A stretch of 64,000 nucleotides of DNA from UBA1195 sp045598025 (GCA_045598025.1 JAZLLH010000010.1:32941-96940); one strand, 5' to 3'; shown: positions 9,613 through 19,460, counted from the stretch's first letter. The notes: generated by a model not told the origin, from the sequence alone. Made by a program: numbers and translations.

Positions 9613-10011
9613 TTAGCTAACGTAACAAATCACTTCGCCACCCACATTCAGGGATCTTGCTTCCTTATCGGTAACCATTCCACGGGAGGTGGAGATGATG
9701 GCGATACCCAATCCGTTCAAAACACGCGGAAGTTCGTCAGCGCTGACATACTTACGCAGACCGGGACGGCTGATACGCTGCAAATTGGAAATGGCACACT
9801 GTTTGGAAACCGGATGATATTTCAAAGCGATCTTGATGATACCCGGATTCCTGTCATCCTCAAATTTATAATTCAGGATATAACCCTTCTCGAAGAGAAT
9901 CTTGGTTATTTCCCTTTTCACTTTCGAAGTAGGGACTTCCACTACTTTATGATTTGCCATCACGGCATTTCTGATTCTTGTCAAATAATCTGCTATTGGA
10001 TCCGTATTCAT
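9613..10011 (-). CDS. rpsH: 30S ribosomal protein S8
   Basis: S8, primary 16S rRNA binder; in E. coli the regulator of the spc operon. 132 residues; starts MNTDPIADYLTRIRNA and ends with ISTSRGMVTDKEARSLNVGG, the classical C-terminal signature. Confidence 0.98.
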   Translation of the reverse strand: MNTDPIADYLTRIRNAVMANHKVVEVPTSKVKREITKILFEKGYILNYKFEDDRNPGIIKIALKYHPVSKQCAISNLQRISRPGLRKYVSADELPRVLNGLGIAIISTSRGMVTDKEARSLNVGGEVICYVS

Positions 10012-10029
10012 TTCTATTCCTTATTAATA

Positions 10030-10335
10030 TTACCAACTTGCTTTCTTAACTCCAGGGATTAAACCTTTCGAAGCCATTTCGCGGAAATCGATTCTGGAAA
10101 TACCGAAAGTCCTCATATATCCTTTGGGACGTCCCGACAATTTGCAACGGTTGTGCATACGAATGGGATTTGAGTTCAACGGCAACTTCTGCAAGGCGAT
10201 GATGGCCGCCTCTTTTGCTTCGTAATCCGCAGTCTGACTACTAATAATTTTTTTCAATTCAGCACGTTTTTCGGCGTACTTAGCAACCAAATTGGCTCTC
10301 TTGATTTCTTTTGCTTTGAGTGACTCTTTTGCCAT
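10030..10335 (-). CDS. rpsN: 30S ribosomal protein S14
   Basis: S14, 101 residues from the start MAKESLKAKEIKR. An in-frame upstream ATG would add 19 residues overlapping rplE and was rejected because the family starts at MAKES/K. It is the long zinc-free type (single Cys in HNRCKLSGRPKGYMR). Ends GLIPGVKKASW. Confidence 0.97.
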   Translation of the reverse strand: MAKESLKAKEIKRANLVAKYAEKRAELKKIISSQTADYEAKEAAIIALQKLPLNSNPIRMHNRCKLSGRPKGYMRTFGISRIDFREMASKGLIPGVKKASW

Positions 10336-10337
10336 AA

Positions 10338-10895
10338 CTATTTCTTCTGATTTTTGAAAGGTAATCCAAACTCTTTTAACAAAGCCAGACATTCCTGGTC
10401 ATTGTGGGCCGTCGTTACGAAAGTGATATCCATACCATTGATCTTGTTGATCTTGTCAATATCAATTTCCGGGAAAATGATCTGTTCCTGGATACCCATG
10501 GTATAGTTTCCTCTTCCGTCGAACCCCTTGTCACTGATACCCCTGAAATCACGGATACGTGGAATGGACACGGAAATCAGACGATCCAAAAATTCATACA
10601 TGCGTTCACCACGAAGCGTGACTCTCACACCGACGGGATTTCCTTTTCTCAATTTGAAATTGGAAATGTCCTTACGGGATTTGGTTGCCACGGCTTTCTG
10701 ACCGGTGATCATCGTCATTTCACTGATGCCGATATCAATAAGTTTGCGGTCAGCAGTTGCTTCTCCAATACCCTGATTCACGCAGATCTTCGTGATTTTG
10801 GGTATACGCATAACCGACTTGAAACCGAACTGCTTCTTTAACTCAGGAGCAATTTCATTAATGTATTTCTCTCTTAATCTAGGTACGTATGCCAT
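10338..10895 (-). CDS. rplE: 50S ribosomal protein L5
   Basis: L5, 5S rRNA binder contacting P-site tRNA. 185 residues; contains VMRIPKITKICVNQGIGEA and GMDITFVTTAHNDQECLALL. Its start codon overlaps the rplX stop by one base. Confidence 0.98.
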   Translation of the reverse strand: MAYVPRLREKYINEIAPELKKQFGFKSVMRIPKITKICVNQGIGEATADRKLIDIGISEMTMITGQKAVATKSRKDISNFKLRKGNPVGVRVTLRGERMYEFLDRLISVSIPRIRDFRGISDKGFDGRGNYTMGIQEQIIFPEIDIDKINKINGMDITFVTTAHNDQECLALLKEFGLPFKNQKK

Positions 10896-11209
10896 TATCT
10901 AATGTCCTCCCCTGTCTTTTTTGAAAATCTAACTAATTTACCGTTTTCATCTGCATGACGGCCGATACGGGAAGCATTACCCTTGGCATCTACCAACATC
11001 AGATTCGAAATATGAATGGAAGCCTCACGCTTTACCAATCCGCCCTGCGGTTTCTGTGCGGTGGGCTTCGTGTGTTTGGTGACCATGTTCACACCTTCCA
11101 CAACAGCTCTGTACTTCTTGACTTCTACTTTGAGGACTTTTCCAGTCTGGCCTTTGTCATCTCCCGACAACACTTTGACCATGTCTCCTTTTTTGATATG
11201 TATCTTCAT
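10895..11209 (-). CDS. rplX: 50S ribosomal protein L24
   Basis: L24, assembly initiator of the large subunit. 104 residues; KOW motif near the N-terminus (KGDMVKVLSGDDKGQTGKVL). Confidence 0.98.
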   Translation of the reverse strand: MKIHIKKGDMVKVLSGDDKGQTGKVLKVEVKKYRAVVEGVNMVTKHTKPTAQKPQGGLVKREASIHISNLMLVDAKGNASRIGRHADENGKLVRFSKKTGEDIR

Positions 11210-11253
11210 TATTCCTTATTTTTCCTTTTAACTACTAACGAAAAACGAACATA

Positions 11254-11622
11254 TTACAACACCTCAGGTGCCAGAGAAACGATTTTCATGAATTGCTTCT
11301 CTCTCAGTTCACGGGCAACGGGTCCGAAAATACGGGTGCCTCTCAATTCGTCGGCAGCAGTCAGCAATACGACCGCGTTGTCGTCGAAACGGATGTACGA
11401 ACCGTCATTTCTGCGGATTTCCTTTTTCGTACGAACTACAACTGCCTTCGAAACAGTACCTTTCTTAATATTACCGGAGGGAACAGCGTCCTTCACCGTG
11501 ACAACGACCTTGTCGCCTACACTGGCATAACGTTTCTTGGTTCCTCCCAAAACGCGGATACACAAAACTTCTTTTGCACCGCTATTGTCTGCTACGGATA
11601 ATCTCGATTCTTGCTGTATCAT
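11254..11622 (-). CDS. rplN: 50S ribosomal protein L14
   Basis: L14, at the subunit interface. 122 residues; starts MIQQESRLSVADNSGAKEVL, with IFGPVARELREKQFMKIVSL near the C-terminus. Confidence 0.98.
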   Translation of the reverse strand: MIQQESRLSVADNSGAKEVLCIRVLGGTKKRYASVGDKVVVTVKDAVPSGNIKKGTVSKAVVVRTKKEIRRNDGSYIRFDDNAVVLLTAADELRGTRIFGPVARELREKQFMKIVSLAPEVL

Positions 11623-11624
11623 AC

Positions 11625-11879
11625 CTACTTAGCCCTTTCTATAATTTGCACTAAACGCCAGCGTTTGTTTTTGCTTAACGGTCTGGTTTCCATAATTCTG
11701 ACAGTATCGCCGATTTGGCATTCCTGATTTTCATCGTGAGCCATAAAACGAGAGGTCTTTCTCAAGAATTTACCATATTTCGGGTGTTTGAATTTGCGCT
11801 CGACTTCCACCACTATGGACTTCGTCATCTTATTGCTGACAACGACACCGTCTCTCACTTTTCTAAAATTTCTTTCCAT
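11625..11879 (-). CDS. rpsQ: 30S ribosomal protein S17
   Basis: S17, 84 residues, OB fold. RKVRDGVVVSNKMTKSIVV at the N-terminus and the conserved GDTVRIMETRPLSKNKRWRL. Confidence 0.98.
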   Translation of the reverse strand: MERNFRKVRDGVVVSNKMTKSIVVEVERKFKHPKYGKFLRKTSRFMAHDENQECQIGDTVRIMETRPLSKNKRWRLVQIIERAK

Positions 11880-11888
11880 CTTGTCTTC

Positions 11889-12098
11889 CTATTTTTGGGA
11901 TTTCAATTCAGCAAGCTCACGTTTACGGATCTCCGTTTTCAATCTTGCTATCGTTCTTCTATACTCTTTGATTCTGTTTGGATTTTCAATGGTAGAAACC
12001 GCGTGATGCAATTTCAATTTTGCCAATTGACTCTCTTCTGCATCCAATCTTTCATATAATTCTTTAACGGAATATTCCGTAATCACTACTTGTTTCAT
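11889..12098 (-). CDS. rpmC: 50S ribosomal protein L29
   Basis: L29, 69 residues, helical hairpin near the tunnel exit where SRP and trigger factor dock. Conserved LKLHHAVSTIENPNRIKEYR pattern. Lies between rplP and rpsQ as expected. Confidence 0.97.
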   Translation of the reverse strand: MKQVVITEYSVKELYERLDAEESQLAKLKLHHAVSTIENPNRIKEYRRTIARLKTEIRKRELAELKSQK

Positions 12099-12108
12099 TG
12101 CTCTTCAA

Positions 12109-12537
12109 TTAAACTGTTTCTTCTGAATAATCTCTTCTTACAATAAACTTGGTTGCAATCGGCAGTTTTTGAGCTCCCAAACGCATAGCTTCCTTGGCAA
12201 CTGCTTCGCTGACGCCGTCAGCTTCAAACAGAATTCTACCGGGAGTTACACAGGATACAAAGAACTCGGGACTACCCTTACCTTTACCCATACGAACATC
12301 CAAAGGCTTGCGAGTAATGGGTTTATCCGGGAAAATACGAATCCACAACTGACCTTCACGTTTCATATAACGAGTAATGGCCTGACGGGCGGCCTCAATC
12401 TGTCGTCCAGTAATCCAGCTCGTTTCAAGCGCTTTCAAGGCAAAGGAACCAAATGCTATCTCAGCACCCCGTTTGGTGTTACCCTTCATTCTGCCTTTCT
12501 GGACTCTCCTAAATTTCGTCTTTTTTGGTTGTAACAT
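12109..12537 (-). CDS. rplP: 50S ribosomal protein L16
   Basis: L16, supports A-site tRNA binding. 142 residues; MLQPKKTKFRRVQKGRMKGN start and GRILFEADGVSEAVAKEAMR near the end are family signatures. Confidence 0.98.
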   Translation of the reverse strand: MLQPKKTKFRRVQKGRMKGNTKRGAEIAFGSFALKALETSWITGRQIEAARQAITRYMKREGQLWIRIFPDKPITRKPLDVRMGKGKGSPEFFVSCVTPGRILFEADGVSEAVAKEAMRLGAQKLPIATKFIVRRDYSEETV

Positions 12538-12572
12538 TTCTTCTGATATTTTTTAATTACAAACTCTCTTCT

Positions 12573-13307
12573 TTAATTATTGGCTCTTTCTCTTCTAGGG
12601 CGACCTTCTCCGCGACCTCTTCTCTGACCTTGGGGTTTGCCGTCTCTCACATTTTCAGCCACATTTTGGAATAAGTCCCTCTTGCCATAAACCACTCCAC
12701 GGCAAATCCACACTTTCACGCCTAAACGGCCGTAGGTGGTGTGAGCTTCAGCCTGACTGTAGTCAATATCGGCACGAAGGGTGTGCAGAGGAGTACGACC
12801 CTCTTTGAAATGCTCCGTTCTAGCGATTTCCGCTCCGGCTATACGTCCGGCGATGGTCACCTTGATACCTTCGGCACCGGCTCTCATGCTGGAAGTGATG
12901 GCAGTCTTGATGGCACGACGATAGAACATACGGCCTTCTATCTGACGGGCGATGGACTGGGCAACCAAAACAGCATCCATTTCAGGACGTTTGATCTCCT
13001 GGATATTGATCTGGACTTCCTTGTTGGTGATCTTTTTCAGTTCTTCCTTCAATTTGTCCACATCATTACCACCTTTACCGATGATGTAACCCGGACGAGC
13101 AGTATGAATGGTGATGGTCACCAGCTTCAACGTACGCTCGATATAAATCTTGGAAACACTTGCTTTCTGCAAACGGGCGCTGATATAATTTCTAATTTTG
13201 ACATCTTCGACCAATTTGTTCTCAAACCTTTTACCACCGTACCAGTTTGATTCCCAGCCTCTGATGATACCTAAACGCAGTCCTATCGGATTTACTTTCT
13301 GTCCCAT
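12573..13307 (-). CDS. rpsC: 30S ribosomal protein S3
   Basis: S3, at the mRNA entry channel. 244 residues; MGQKVNPIGLRLGIIRGWES start, type II KH domain with GYIIGKGGNDVDKLKEEL, C-terminal domain and a basic Arg/Gly-rich tail. Directly abuts rplV. Confidence 0.98.
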   Translation of the reverse strand: MGQKVNPIGLRLGIIRGWESNWYGGKRFENKLVEDVKIRNYISARLQKASVSKIYIERTLKLVTITIHTARPGYIIGKGGNDVDKLKEELKKITNKEVQINIQEIKRPEMDAVLVAQSIARQIEGRMFYRRAIKTAITSSMRAGAEGIKVTIAGRIAGAEIARTEHFKEGRTPLHTLRADIDYSQAEAHTTYGRLGVKVWICRGVVYGKRDLFQNVAENVRDGKPQGQRRGRGEGRPRRERANN

Positions 13308-13730
13308 TTATTCTTCTACTGTTTGATTGTTGTTATCGTTTCTACTATCTAATATAATGGTAATATGATTGGAACGTCTTCTGATTCTGTATCCGCGTCC
13401 CTGAGGAGCAGTTCTCAAGCGTTTCAGCATACGGCCTCCGTCAACGAAAATTTCCTTGACGTACAGATGACTGTCCTCCACACGGGCAGCCTCATTCTTC
13501 ACCTGCCAGTTGGCAATGGCGGAAAGCAGCACTTTGCGAATCTTTTCAGAGGATTCCTTTTTGCTGAACTTCAAAACATTCAATGCATATTCCACATCTT
13601 TTCCCCTTACCAGATCCGCCATCAGACGGGTTTTGCGGGGAGAAGTGTTATTGTCTTCCAAACGTGCCATGCACATTTGTTTCTGTCTTTCTTTTCTAGC
13701 TTCTGCAGCTAATCTTTTTCTTGCACCCAT
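13308..13730 (-). CDS. rplV: 50S ribosomal protein L22
   Basis: L22, which lines the exit tunnel with its beta-hairpin. 140 residues; the conserved hairpin RMLKRLRTAPQGRGYRIRRR is intact, followed by SNHITIILD. The macrolide-contact region shows no deletion. Confidence 0.98.
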   Translation of the reverse strand: MGARKRLAAEARKERQKQMCMARLEDNNTSPRKTRLMADLVRGKDVEYALNVLKFSKKESSEKIRKVLLSAIANWQVKNEAARVEDSHLYVKEIFVDGGRMLKRLRTAPQGRGYRIRRRSNHITIILDSRNDNNNQTVEE

Positions 13731-13742
13731 TGTCCTACTCTT

Positions 13743-14021
13743 TTATTTTTTGCCTTTATCTTTACTTCCTGCATGGCCTCTGAAAATACGCGTGGGAGCG
13801 AATTCACCCAATTTGTGGCCTACCATGTTTTCGGTAACATAAACCGGGATGAATTTGTTGCCATTGTGAACTGCTATGGTTTGTCCGACAAAATCGGGAG
13901 AAATCATGGAAGCTCTGGACCATGTTTTAATAGCTACTTTTTTAGTCGAAGACTGAGCCTCGATTACTCTTTTCTCTAGTTTATATTGAATAAACGGACC
14001 TTTTTTTAACGATCTAGCCAT
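13743..14021 (-). CDS. rpsS: 30S ribosomal protein S19
   Basis: S19 of the 30S head. 92 residues; MARSLKKGPFIQYKLEKRV start and HKLGEFAPTRIFRGHAG signature. Confidence 0.98.
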   Translation of the reverse strand: MARSLKKGPFIQYKLEKRVIEAQSSTKKVAIKTWSRASMISPDFVGQTIAVHNGNKFIPVYVTENMVGHKLGEFAPTRIFRGHAGSKDKGKK

Positions 14022-14033
14022 TGTTCTCTAATT

Positions 14034-14858
14034 TTATTTCTTTCTTCTTTCTATGATAAACTGATTGGAAGCCTTCTTCGGCTTTCTGGTCTTGTATCCC
14101 TTTGCGATCAAGCCCTTACGAGAACGGGGGTGACCACCGGAAGCACGGCCTTCACCACCACCCATCGGGTGATCAACAGGGTTCATAACCACACCACGGA
14201 CTCTGGGACGACGGCCCATCCAACGAGAACGGCCCGCTTTTCCGGAAACCTGAAGATTGTGTTCAATATTGGAAACGATACCGATCGTGGCCTTGCAGGT
14301 GCACAAAATTTTGCGGGTTTCACCGGAAGGCAGTTTGATGATGACATACTTGTCCTCTCTGGACATCAGCTGTGCATAAGAACCGGCACTGCGGGCAATC
14401 TTGGCACCGCCACCAGGCTGCATTTCAATGTTGTGAACGATGGTTCCCAGAGGAATTTCGGAAAAGAACAAGGTATTTCCCAGTTCGGGAGCGACGCCCT
14501 TGCCAGACATGAGGGTCATGCCCACTTTCAGGCCATGAGGAGCAACAATGTATCTCTTTTCGCCATCCGCGTAGAACAACAACGCGATACGGGCCGAGCG
14601 ATTCGGATCGTATTCAATGGTTTTAACCACTGCGGGGATACCGTCTTTGTCACGCTTGAAATCAACGATACGGCAAATTTTTCTATGACCGCCGCCGATA
14701 TAGCGCATCGTCATCTTACCTTCGTTGTTTCTACCGCCGCTTCTTTTTTTGGATAACAACAGACTCTTCTCGGGGGTCGTACTGGTTATCTCAGTAAAGT
14801 CACTTATTAACTTGAATCTTTGTCCCGGAGTTACCGGTTTAAACTTTCTTAATCCCAT
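14034..14858 (-). CDS. rplB: 50S ribosomal protein L2
   Basis: L2, needed for subunit association and peptidyl transfer. 274 residues; contains RNNEGKMTMRYIGGGHRKI and the essential loop VVMNPVDHPMGGGEGRASGG with the conserved His. Confidence 0.98.
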   Translation of the reverse strand: MGLRKFKPVTPGQRFKLISDFTEITSTTPEKSLLLSKKRSGGRNNEGKMTMRYIGGGHRKICRIVDFKRDKDGIPAVVKTIEYDPNRSARIALLFYADGEKRYIVAPHGLKVGMTLMSGKGVAPELGNTLFFSEIPLGTIVHNIEMQPGGGAKIARSAGSYAQLMSREDKYVIIKLPSGETRKILCTCKATIGIVSNIEHNLQVSGKAGRSRWMGRRPRVRGVVMNPVDHPMGGGEGRASGGHPRSRKGLIAKGYKTRKPKKASNQFIIERRKK

Positions 14859-14887
14859 CTTTTTTTCTTCTTAAACTTTCTCTACTA

Positions 14888-15178
14888 CTAAATGCCACTG
14901 AAAATGTCGATGGTGGCATCTCCTTTTAATTGAACATAGGCTTTCTTGAAGCTGCTCTTGCTACCTCTGATCAGACCGGACTTTCCGTAACGGGTAGAGT
15001 CCTTACCGCGTTGGATCAGCGTATTGACGCTTTCCACTTCTACTTCGTACAACTTTTCGATAGCTTTTTTGATCTGCAACTTGTCAGCGCGACGGTCCAC
15101 GATAAATCCATAACAATTGGTTTTTTCGCTTATGGCTGTCATTTTTTCCGTAACAAGCGGTTTAATAATTATATTCAT
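14888..15178 (-). CDS. rplW: 50S ribosomal protein L23
   Basis: L23, docking site for trigger factor and SRP. 96 residues; starts MNIIIKPLVTEKMTAISEK with the KPLVTEK signature. Confidence 0.97.
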   Translation of the reverse strand: MNIIIKPLVTEKMTAISEKTNCYGFIVDRRADKLQIKKAIEKLYEVEVESVNTLIQRGKDSTRYGKSGLIRGSKSSFKKAYVQLKGDATIDIFSGI

Positions 15179-15192
15179 CGATCTGCTCTCTT

Positions 15193-15828
15193 TTACTCGT
15201 TAACACTAAACAATTCATCGAATTTGGAAGCCGCAGGCTCGGAAATCAGCAAATGCTGTGCATTTAAAATATCATAAGTATTTAAATCACAAACATTTAC
15301 GACTTTCGTATTCGAAATATTCCTAGAGGACAAATATACGTTTTTATTCAATTCATTCAGAACGAATAACGTTTTTTTGTCAAATAAATTCACATTTTTC
15401 AGTACACTGGCGAAAGACTTAGTCTTAGGAGCTTCAAAATCAAAGCTTTCGACAACCGTAATAGCCTTTTCAGCAGCCTTCTGTGACAAGGCAGACATAC
15501 GGGCCAGGCGTTTCATCTTTTTGTTCAGTTTGAAATGATAATCTCTGGGATGAGGTCCGAAAACACGGGCGCCGCCAGGAAACAAGGGGCTCTTGATGCT
15601 ACCTACACGGGAGCCGCCACCGCCTTTCTGTTTGTGCAGTTTGCGGGTACTACCGGAAAGCATGGACTTTTCCTTGGAGTCATGGGTTCCCTGACGCCGG
15701 TTGGCCAAGTATTGTTTCACATCCAGCCAAACCACATGTTCGTTGGGCTCGACTCCGAAAATATTATCGTTTAATACAACCGTTCTGCCGGTTTCACTTC
15801 CGTCTGTTTTATATACTTTTAGCTCCAT
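15193..15828 (-). CDS. rplD: 50S ribosomal protein L4
   Basis: L4, exit-tunnel protein; in E. coli it represses the S10 operon. 211 residues; tunnel loop KLHKQKGGGGSRVGSIKSPL and GPHPRDYHFKLNKKMKRLA are conserved. Overlaps the rplC stop by 10 bases. Confidence 0.98.
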   Translation of the reverse strand: MELKVYKTDGSETGRTVVLNDNIFGVEPNEHVVWLDVKQYLANRRQGTHDSKEKSMLSGSTRKLHKQKGGGGSRVGSIKSPLFPGGARVFGPHPRDYHFKLNKKMKRLARMSALSQKAAEKAITVVESFDFEAPKTKSFASVLKNVNLFDKKTLFVLNELNKNVYLSSRNISNTKVVNVCDLNTYDILNAQHLLISEPAASKFDELFSVNE

Positions 15829-16448
15829 CTTTCCAATTTTAAATAGGTTCCTTTACAACCGGGAACGGATCCCTTGACGACAAGAATATTCTGTTCCGGA
15901 ATAATTTTCACAATCTGCAGGTTCTGGACTTTGACTTTCTGTCCACCCGTACGTCCGGCCATGCGCATGCCAGGCAAAACCCTTGAAGGATACGAGGAAG
16001 CGCCCATAGAACCGGGAGCTCTCAAACGATTGTGCTGGCCGTGAGTGCTATCGCCAACACCACCGAAACCGTGTCTTTTAACAACACCCTGGAATCCTTT
16101 ACCTTTGCTCGTTCCAGAAATGTCAATAAATTCGCCTTCCTCAAATACTGATACCGTCAACACTTCTCCAAAGTTTTTACGGGATCCCTGTTCAAAACGC
16201 GTGAATTCGCGGAGTACACGCTTCGGCGTCGTATTCGCCTTGGCAAAATGACCCTGCAAGGCTTTCGTAGTATTTTTCTCTTTCTTTTCGTCGAAAGCCA
16301 ACTGAATGGCATCATAGCCATCTTTTTCTATTGATTTTACTTGTGTAACAACACAAGGACCAGCCTCTATCACCGTGCATGGTAGGTTTTTCCCAGAGGC
16401 ATCAAAGATACTGGTCATACCGATTTTTTTTCCAATTAAACCAGACAT
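15819..16448 (-). CDS. rplC: 50S ribosomal protein L3
   Basis: L3, reaching toward the peptidyl-transferase centre. 209 residues; MSGLIGKKIGMTSIF start and the central GKGFQGVVKRHGFGGVGDST segment with a conserved Gln that is a methylation target in E. coli. Confidence 0.98.
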   Translation of the reverse strand: MSGLIGKKIGMTSIFDASGKNLPCTVIEAGPCVVTQVKSIEKDGYDAIQLAFDEKKEKNTTKALQGHFAKANTTPKRVLREFTRFEQGSRKNFGEVLTVSVFEEGEFIDISGTSKGKGFQGVVKRHGFGGVGDSTHGQHNRLRAPGSMGASSYPSRVLPGMRMAGRTGGQKVKVQNLQIVKIIPEQNILVVKGSVPGCKGTYLKLERWS

Positions 16449-16505
16449 TTCTCTAATTTTTAACCTTTTAATTTACTTTTTTTCTTAATTTCCTCGCGGA
16501 TTACG

Positions 16506-16820
16506 TCAGACTTTGATTTCCACTTCCACGCCACTGGGCAATTCGAGCTTCATCAATGCATCGATGGTCTTGGTGGTTGTTCCGTAGATATCCAGCAAAC
16601 GCTTGTAAGAAGACAACTCAAACTGTTCCCTGGATTTCTTGTTCACAAAAGTGGAACGGTTGACAGTAAAAATCTTCTTTTGCGTAGGCAGAGGAATAGG
16701 ACCCATCACGACGACCTTGTCGTCTTTGACCGCGTTTACGGTCCTTACGATCTTCTCAGCGGATTTGTCCACCAAGTTGTGGTCGTAAGATTTCAACTTA
16801 ATTCTTATTCTTTGACTCAC
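16506..16820 (-). CDS. rpsJ: 30S ribosomal protein S10
   Basis: S10, also NusE in antitermination complexes. 104 residues; MSQRIRIKLKSYDHNLVDKS start, VMGPIPLPTQKKIFTV loop (site of tetracycline-related changes in other bacteria) conserved. Confidence 0.98.
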   Translation of the reverse strand: MSQRIRIKLKSYDHNLVDKSAEKIVRTVNAVKDDKVVVMGPIPLPTQKKIFTVNRSTFVNKKSREQFELSSYKRLLDIYGTTTKTIDALMKLELPSGVEVEIKV

Positions 16821-16833
16821 GTTTTAAAAATTT

Positions 16834-18927
16834 TTAGAATTTAAACTTTCTGTTATTTATCATTTCATCAACTTTGGATGACGGTAATTCTTCGTAATGA
16901 TCAAACTCCATAGAGACCGTTCCCCTTCCGGAGGTCAGTGTACGGAGCGTTGTAATGTAGCCGAACATTTCGGCCAAAGGAACGAATGCGCGCAGTTCCT
17001 GCTGGTTCTGGACCATTTCCATTCCCTGTATGATAGCCCGACGGCGGTTCAAATCACCGGAGACACTTCCCAAGTACTCATCGGGGGTCAGGATTTCCAC
17101 TTTCATAACAGGTTCCAACAATGTGGGAGATGCCTGTAAAGCTGCTTCCCTGAAACCTTTGGAAGCACAGATTTCAAAAGAATTGGCGTCGGAATCAACC
17201 GGATGGAAGGAGCCGTCTATAATCGTCACCTTGGCATTGATCATGGCATTGCCCATCAAAGGTCCGGTGGTCATGGCGCGCTCAAAACCCTTTTCGATAG
17301 CGGGTATGAACTCTTTCGGAATATTTCCACCCTTAACTTCATTGACAAACTGAAGACCTTTCACTCCGGAATCCGCAGGTGAGAGTTCGAATTCTATATC
17401 TGCGAACTGACCCTTACCCCCACTTTGCTTCTTATGGATTTCACGATGATGCACTGAAGTGCGTATGGCTTCCCTGTAGGAAACAACAGGATTTCCGGAA
17501 TTGCAGTCAACTCCGAATTCCCTTCTAATACGATCCAGCAATATATCCAAATGAAGTTCTCCCATGCCACTGATGATAGTCTGTCCGGAATCTTCGTCCA
17601 CCCTTACCTTGAAAGTAGGATCTTCTTCGGAAAGTTTCTGCAGAGTTTCATCCAACTTGTCAATATCATCTTGGGTTTTCGGCTCGACAGCGATGGATAT
17701 GACAGGTTCCGGAAATTCCATCGATTCCAGCATCAGCGGGTGCTTTTCGTCACAGATGGTGGTTCCCGTCGGAACTTTCTTCAGACCTACAACGGCACAA
17801 ATGTTTCCGGCAGAAACGCTATCCATCGGAATCTGCTTGTTGGCATGCATTTCAAACAGGCGAGCCACACGTTCACGCTTGCCGCTGTACGTATTCAACA
17901 CGGTTTCACCCGCATTGAGGGTTCCGGAATAAACGCGGACAAATGCAACTTTACCGACATAGGAATCTGTTGCAATTTTGAAGACCAATCCGGAAAAAGG
18001 TTCTGCCTCGCTCGGCAGACGTACTTCCTCCCGTCCGTTATCCGGATGCTTTCCAACAACGGCTGATTTGTCTTCAGGGCTCGGCAAATACATACACACT
18101 GCATCCAACAGCAATTGGACACCCTTGTTTTTGAAAGAGGAGCCGCAAAGTACCGGTGTAATCTTGCCTTCAATGGTAGCTTTGCGTACGGCCTGCTCTA
18201 TTTCCTCAAAAGTAATAGAAGCAGGATCTTCCATGAATTTGTCCAAAAGAGCCTCACTCTCTTCAGCCACGCCTTCAATCAAAGCCATGCGGTATTTTTC
18301 CACATCGTCACGAATGTCAGCAGGAATTTCTACTTCGTTGTAAATCATTCCCTGACTTGCTTCATCCCAAGCGAAAGCCTTGTTATGCACCAAATCAACG
18401 ACACCCTGGAAAGATTCTTCAGAACCGATCGGAAGTTGCAAGGGAACCGGATTCGCATTCAGCTTATCCTTGATCTGCTCCAGAACAGAAAAGAAATTGG
18501 CCCCGGTGCGATCCATCTTGTTGACATAACAGATACGGGGGACCCCATATTTGTCAGCCTGTTTCCACACCGTTTCCGATTGGGGCTGCACACCACCTAC
18601 TGCGCAGAACAAAGCAACCGCACCGTCCAGCACTCTCAAAGCACGTTCTACCTCCACAGTAAAATCAACGTGACCCGGAGTATCAATGATGTTGACCTTG
18701 TATGTCTCACCGCTGCTCTTCCAAAGAACTGTAGTCGCAGCCGAAGTAATGGTGATGCCTCTTTCCTGCTCCTGTTCCATATAGTCCATGGTGGCCGCAC
18801 CGTCATGAACCTCGCCAATCTTATAGTTCTTGCCCGTATAATAGAGAATACGCTCCGTTGTCGTGGTTTTACCCGCGTCAATGTGAGCCATAATACCTAT
18901 GTTCCGTATATTGGAGAGCGTATTCAT
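16834..18927 (-). CDS. fusA: Elongation factor G
   Basis: Translocase GTPase. 697 residues: G1 AHIDAGKTTTTERIL, G2 region RGITITSAATT, G3 DTPGHVDF, G4 NKMD, then domains II-V (GELHLDILLDRIRREF in domain III; FVPLAEMFGYITTLRT in domain V). Lies between rpsG and rpsJ; tuf, often next to fusA elsewhere, is not here. Confidence 0.97.
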   Translation of the reverse strand: MNTLSNIRNIGIMAHIDAGKTTTTERILYYTGKNYKIGEVHDGAATMDYMEQEQERGITITSAATTVLWKSSGETYKVNIIDTPGHVDFTVEVERALRVLDGAVALFCAVGGVQPQSETVWKQADKYGVPRICYVNKMDRTGANFFSVLEQIKDKLNANPVPLQLPIGSEESFQGVVDLVHNKAFAWDEASQGMIYNEVEIPADIRDDVEKYRMALIEGVAEESEALLDKFMEDPASITFEEIEQAVRKATIEGKITPVLCGSSFKNKGVQLLLDAVCMYLPSPEDKSAVVGKHPDNGREEVRLPSEAEPFSGLVFKIATDSYVGKVAFVRVYSGTLNAGETVLNTYSGKRERVARLFEMHANKQIPMDSVSAGNICAVVGLKKVPTGTTICDEKHPLMLESMEFPEPVISIAVEPKTQDDIDKLDETLQKLSEEDPTFKVRVDEDSGQTIISGMGELHLDILLDRIRREFGVDCNSGNPVVSYREAIRTSVHHREIHKKQSGGKGQFADIEFELSPADSGVKGLQFVNEVKGGNIPKEFIPAIEKGFERAMTTGPLMGNAMINAKVTIIDGSFHPVDSDANSFEICASKGFREAALQASPTLLEPVMKVEILTPDEYLGSVSGDLNRRRAIIQGMEMVQNQQELRAFVPLAEMFGYITTLRTLTSGRGTVSMEFDHYEELPSSKVDEMINNRKFKF

Positions 18928-18944
18928 CTGTTGGTACGGTATAA

Positions 18945-19412
18945 CTAGAATCTGAAGTGGGAGAATGCCTTATTGGCTTCTGCCATACGGTGAATATCTT
19001 CTTTACGTTTGAAAGCTGCACCTTCATTCTTGTAAGCAGCCATGATTTCCGCGGCCAATTTCTGGCACATGGATTTTTCATGACGCTTGCGAGCGAAGTT
19101 GATCAGATTCTTCATGCCTACGGATTGTTTTCTTTCCGGGCGGATTTCAGAAGGAATCTGGAAGGTTGCACCACCGATACGACGGCTGCGAACCTCCACG
19201 GAAGGAGTCACATTGGCCAAAGCCTGTTTCCAAACTGCGACACCGTCTTCACCGGTCTTCTCTGCTACCACATCCACCGCATCATAAAAAATCTTGAAAG
19301 CGGTATTCTTTTTACCTTTCAGCATGATATTGTTGACAAATTTCGTAATTTGCACATCATGATATTTGGGATCCGGCAAAATAATTCTTTTCTTAGGTTT
19401 TGTTTTCCTCAT
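18945..19412 (-). CDS. rpsG: 30S ribosomal protein S7
   Basis: S7, assembly nucleator of the 30S head. 155 residues; starts MRKTKPKKRIILPDPKY and contains the NITPSVEVRSRRIGGATFQI-like block (here NVTPSVEVRSRRIGGATFQI). Confidence 0.98.
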   Translation of the reverse strand: MRKTKPKKRIILPDPKYHDVQITKFVNNIMLKGKKNTAFKIFYDAVDVVAEKTGEDGVAVWKQALANVTPSVEVRSRRIGGATFQIPSEIRPERKQSVGMKNLINFARKRHEKSMCQKLAAEIMAAYKNEGAAFKRKEDIHRMAEANKAFSHFRF

Positions 19413-19460
19413 AACCTTATGATTAAAAAACTTCTTTATACATTAATATTAATTACAATC

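Noticed and set aside
18115..18948. A 277-codon plus-strand frame opposite fusA
   Set aside because: Shadow of the fusA coding sequence; no independent start context or family signature.
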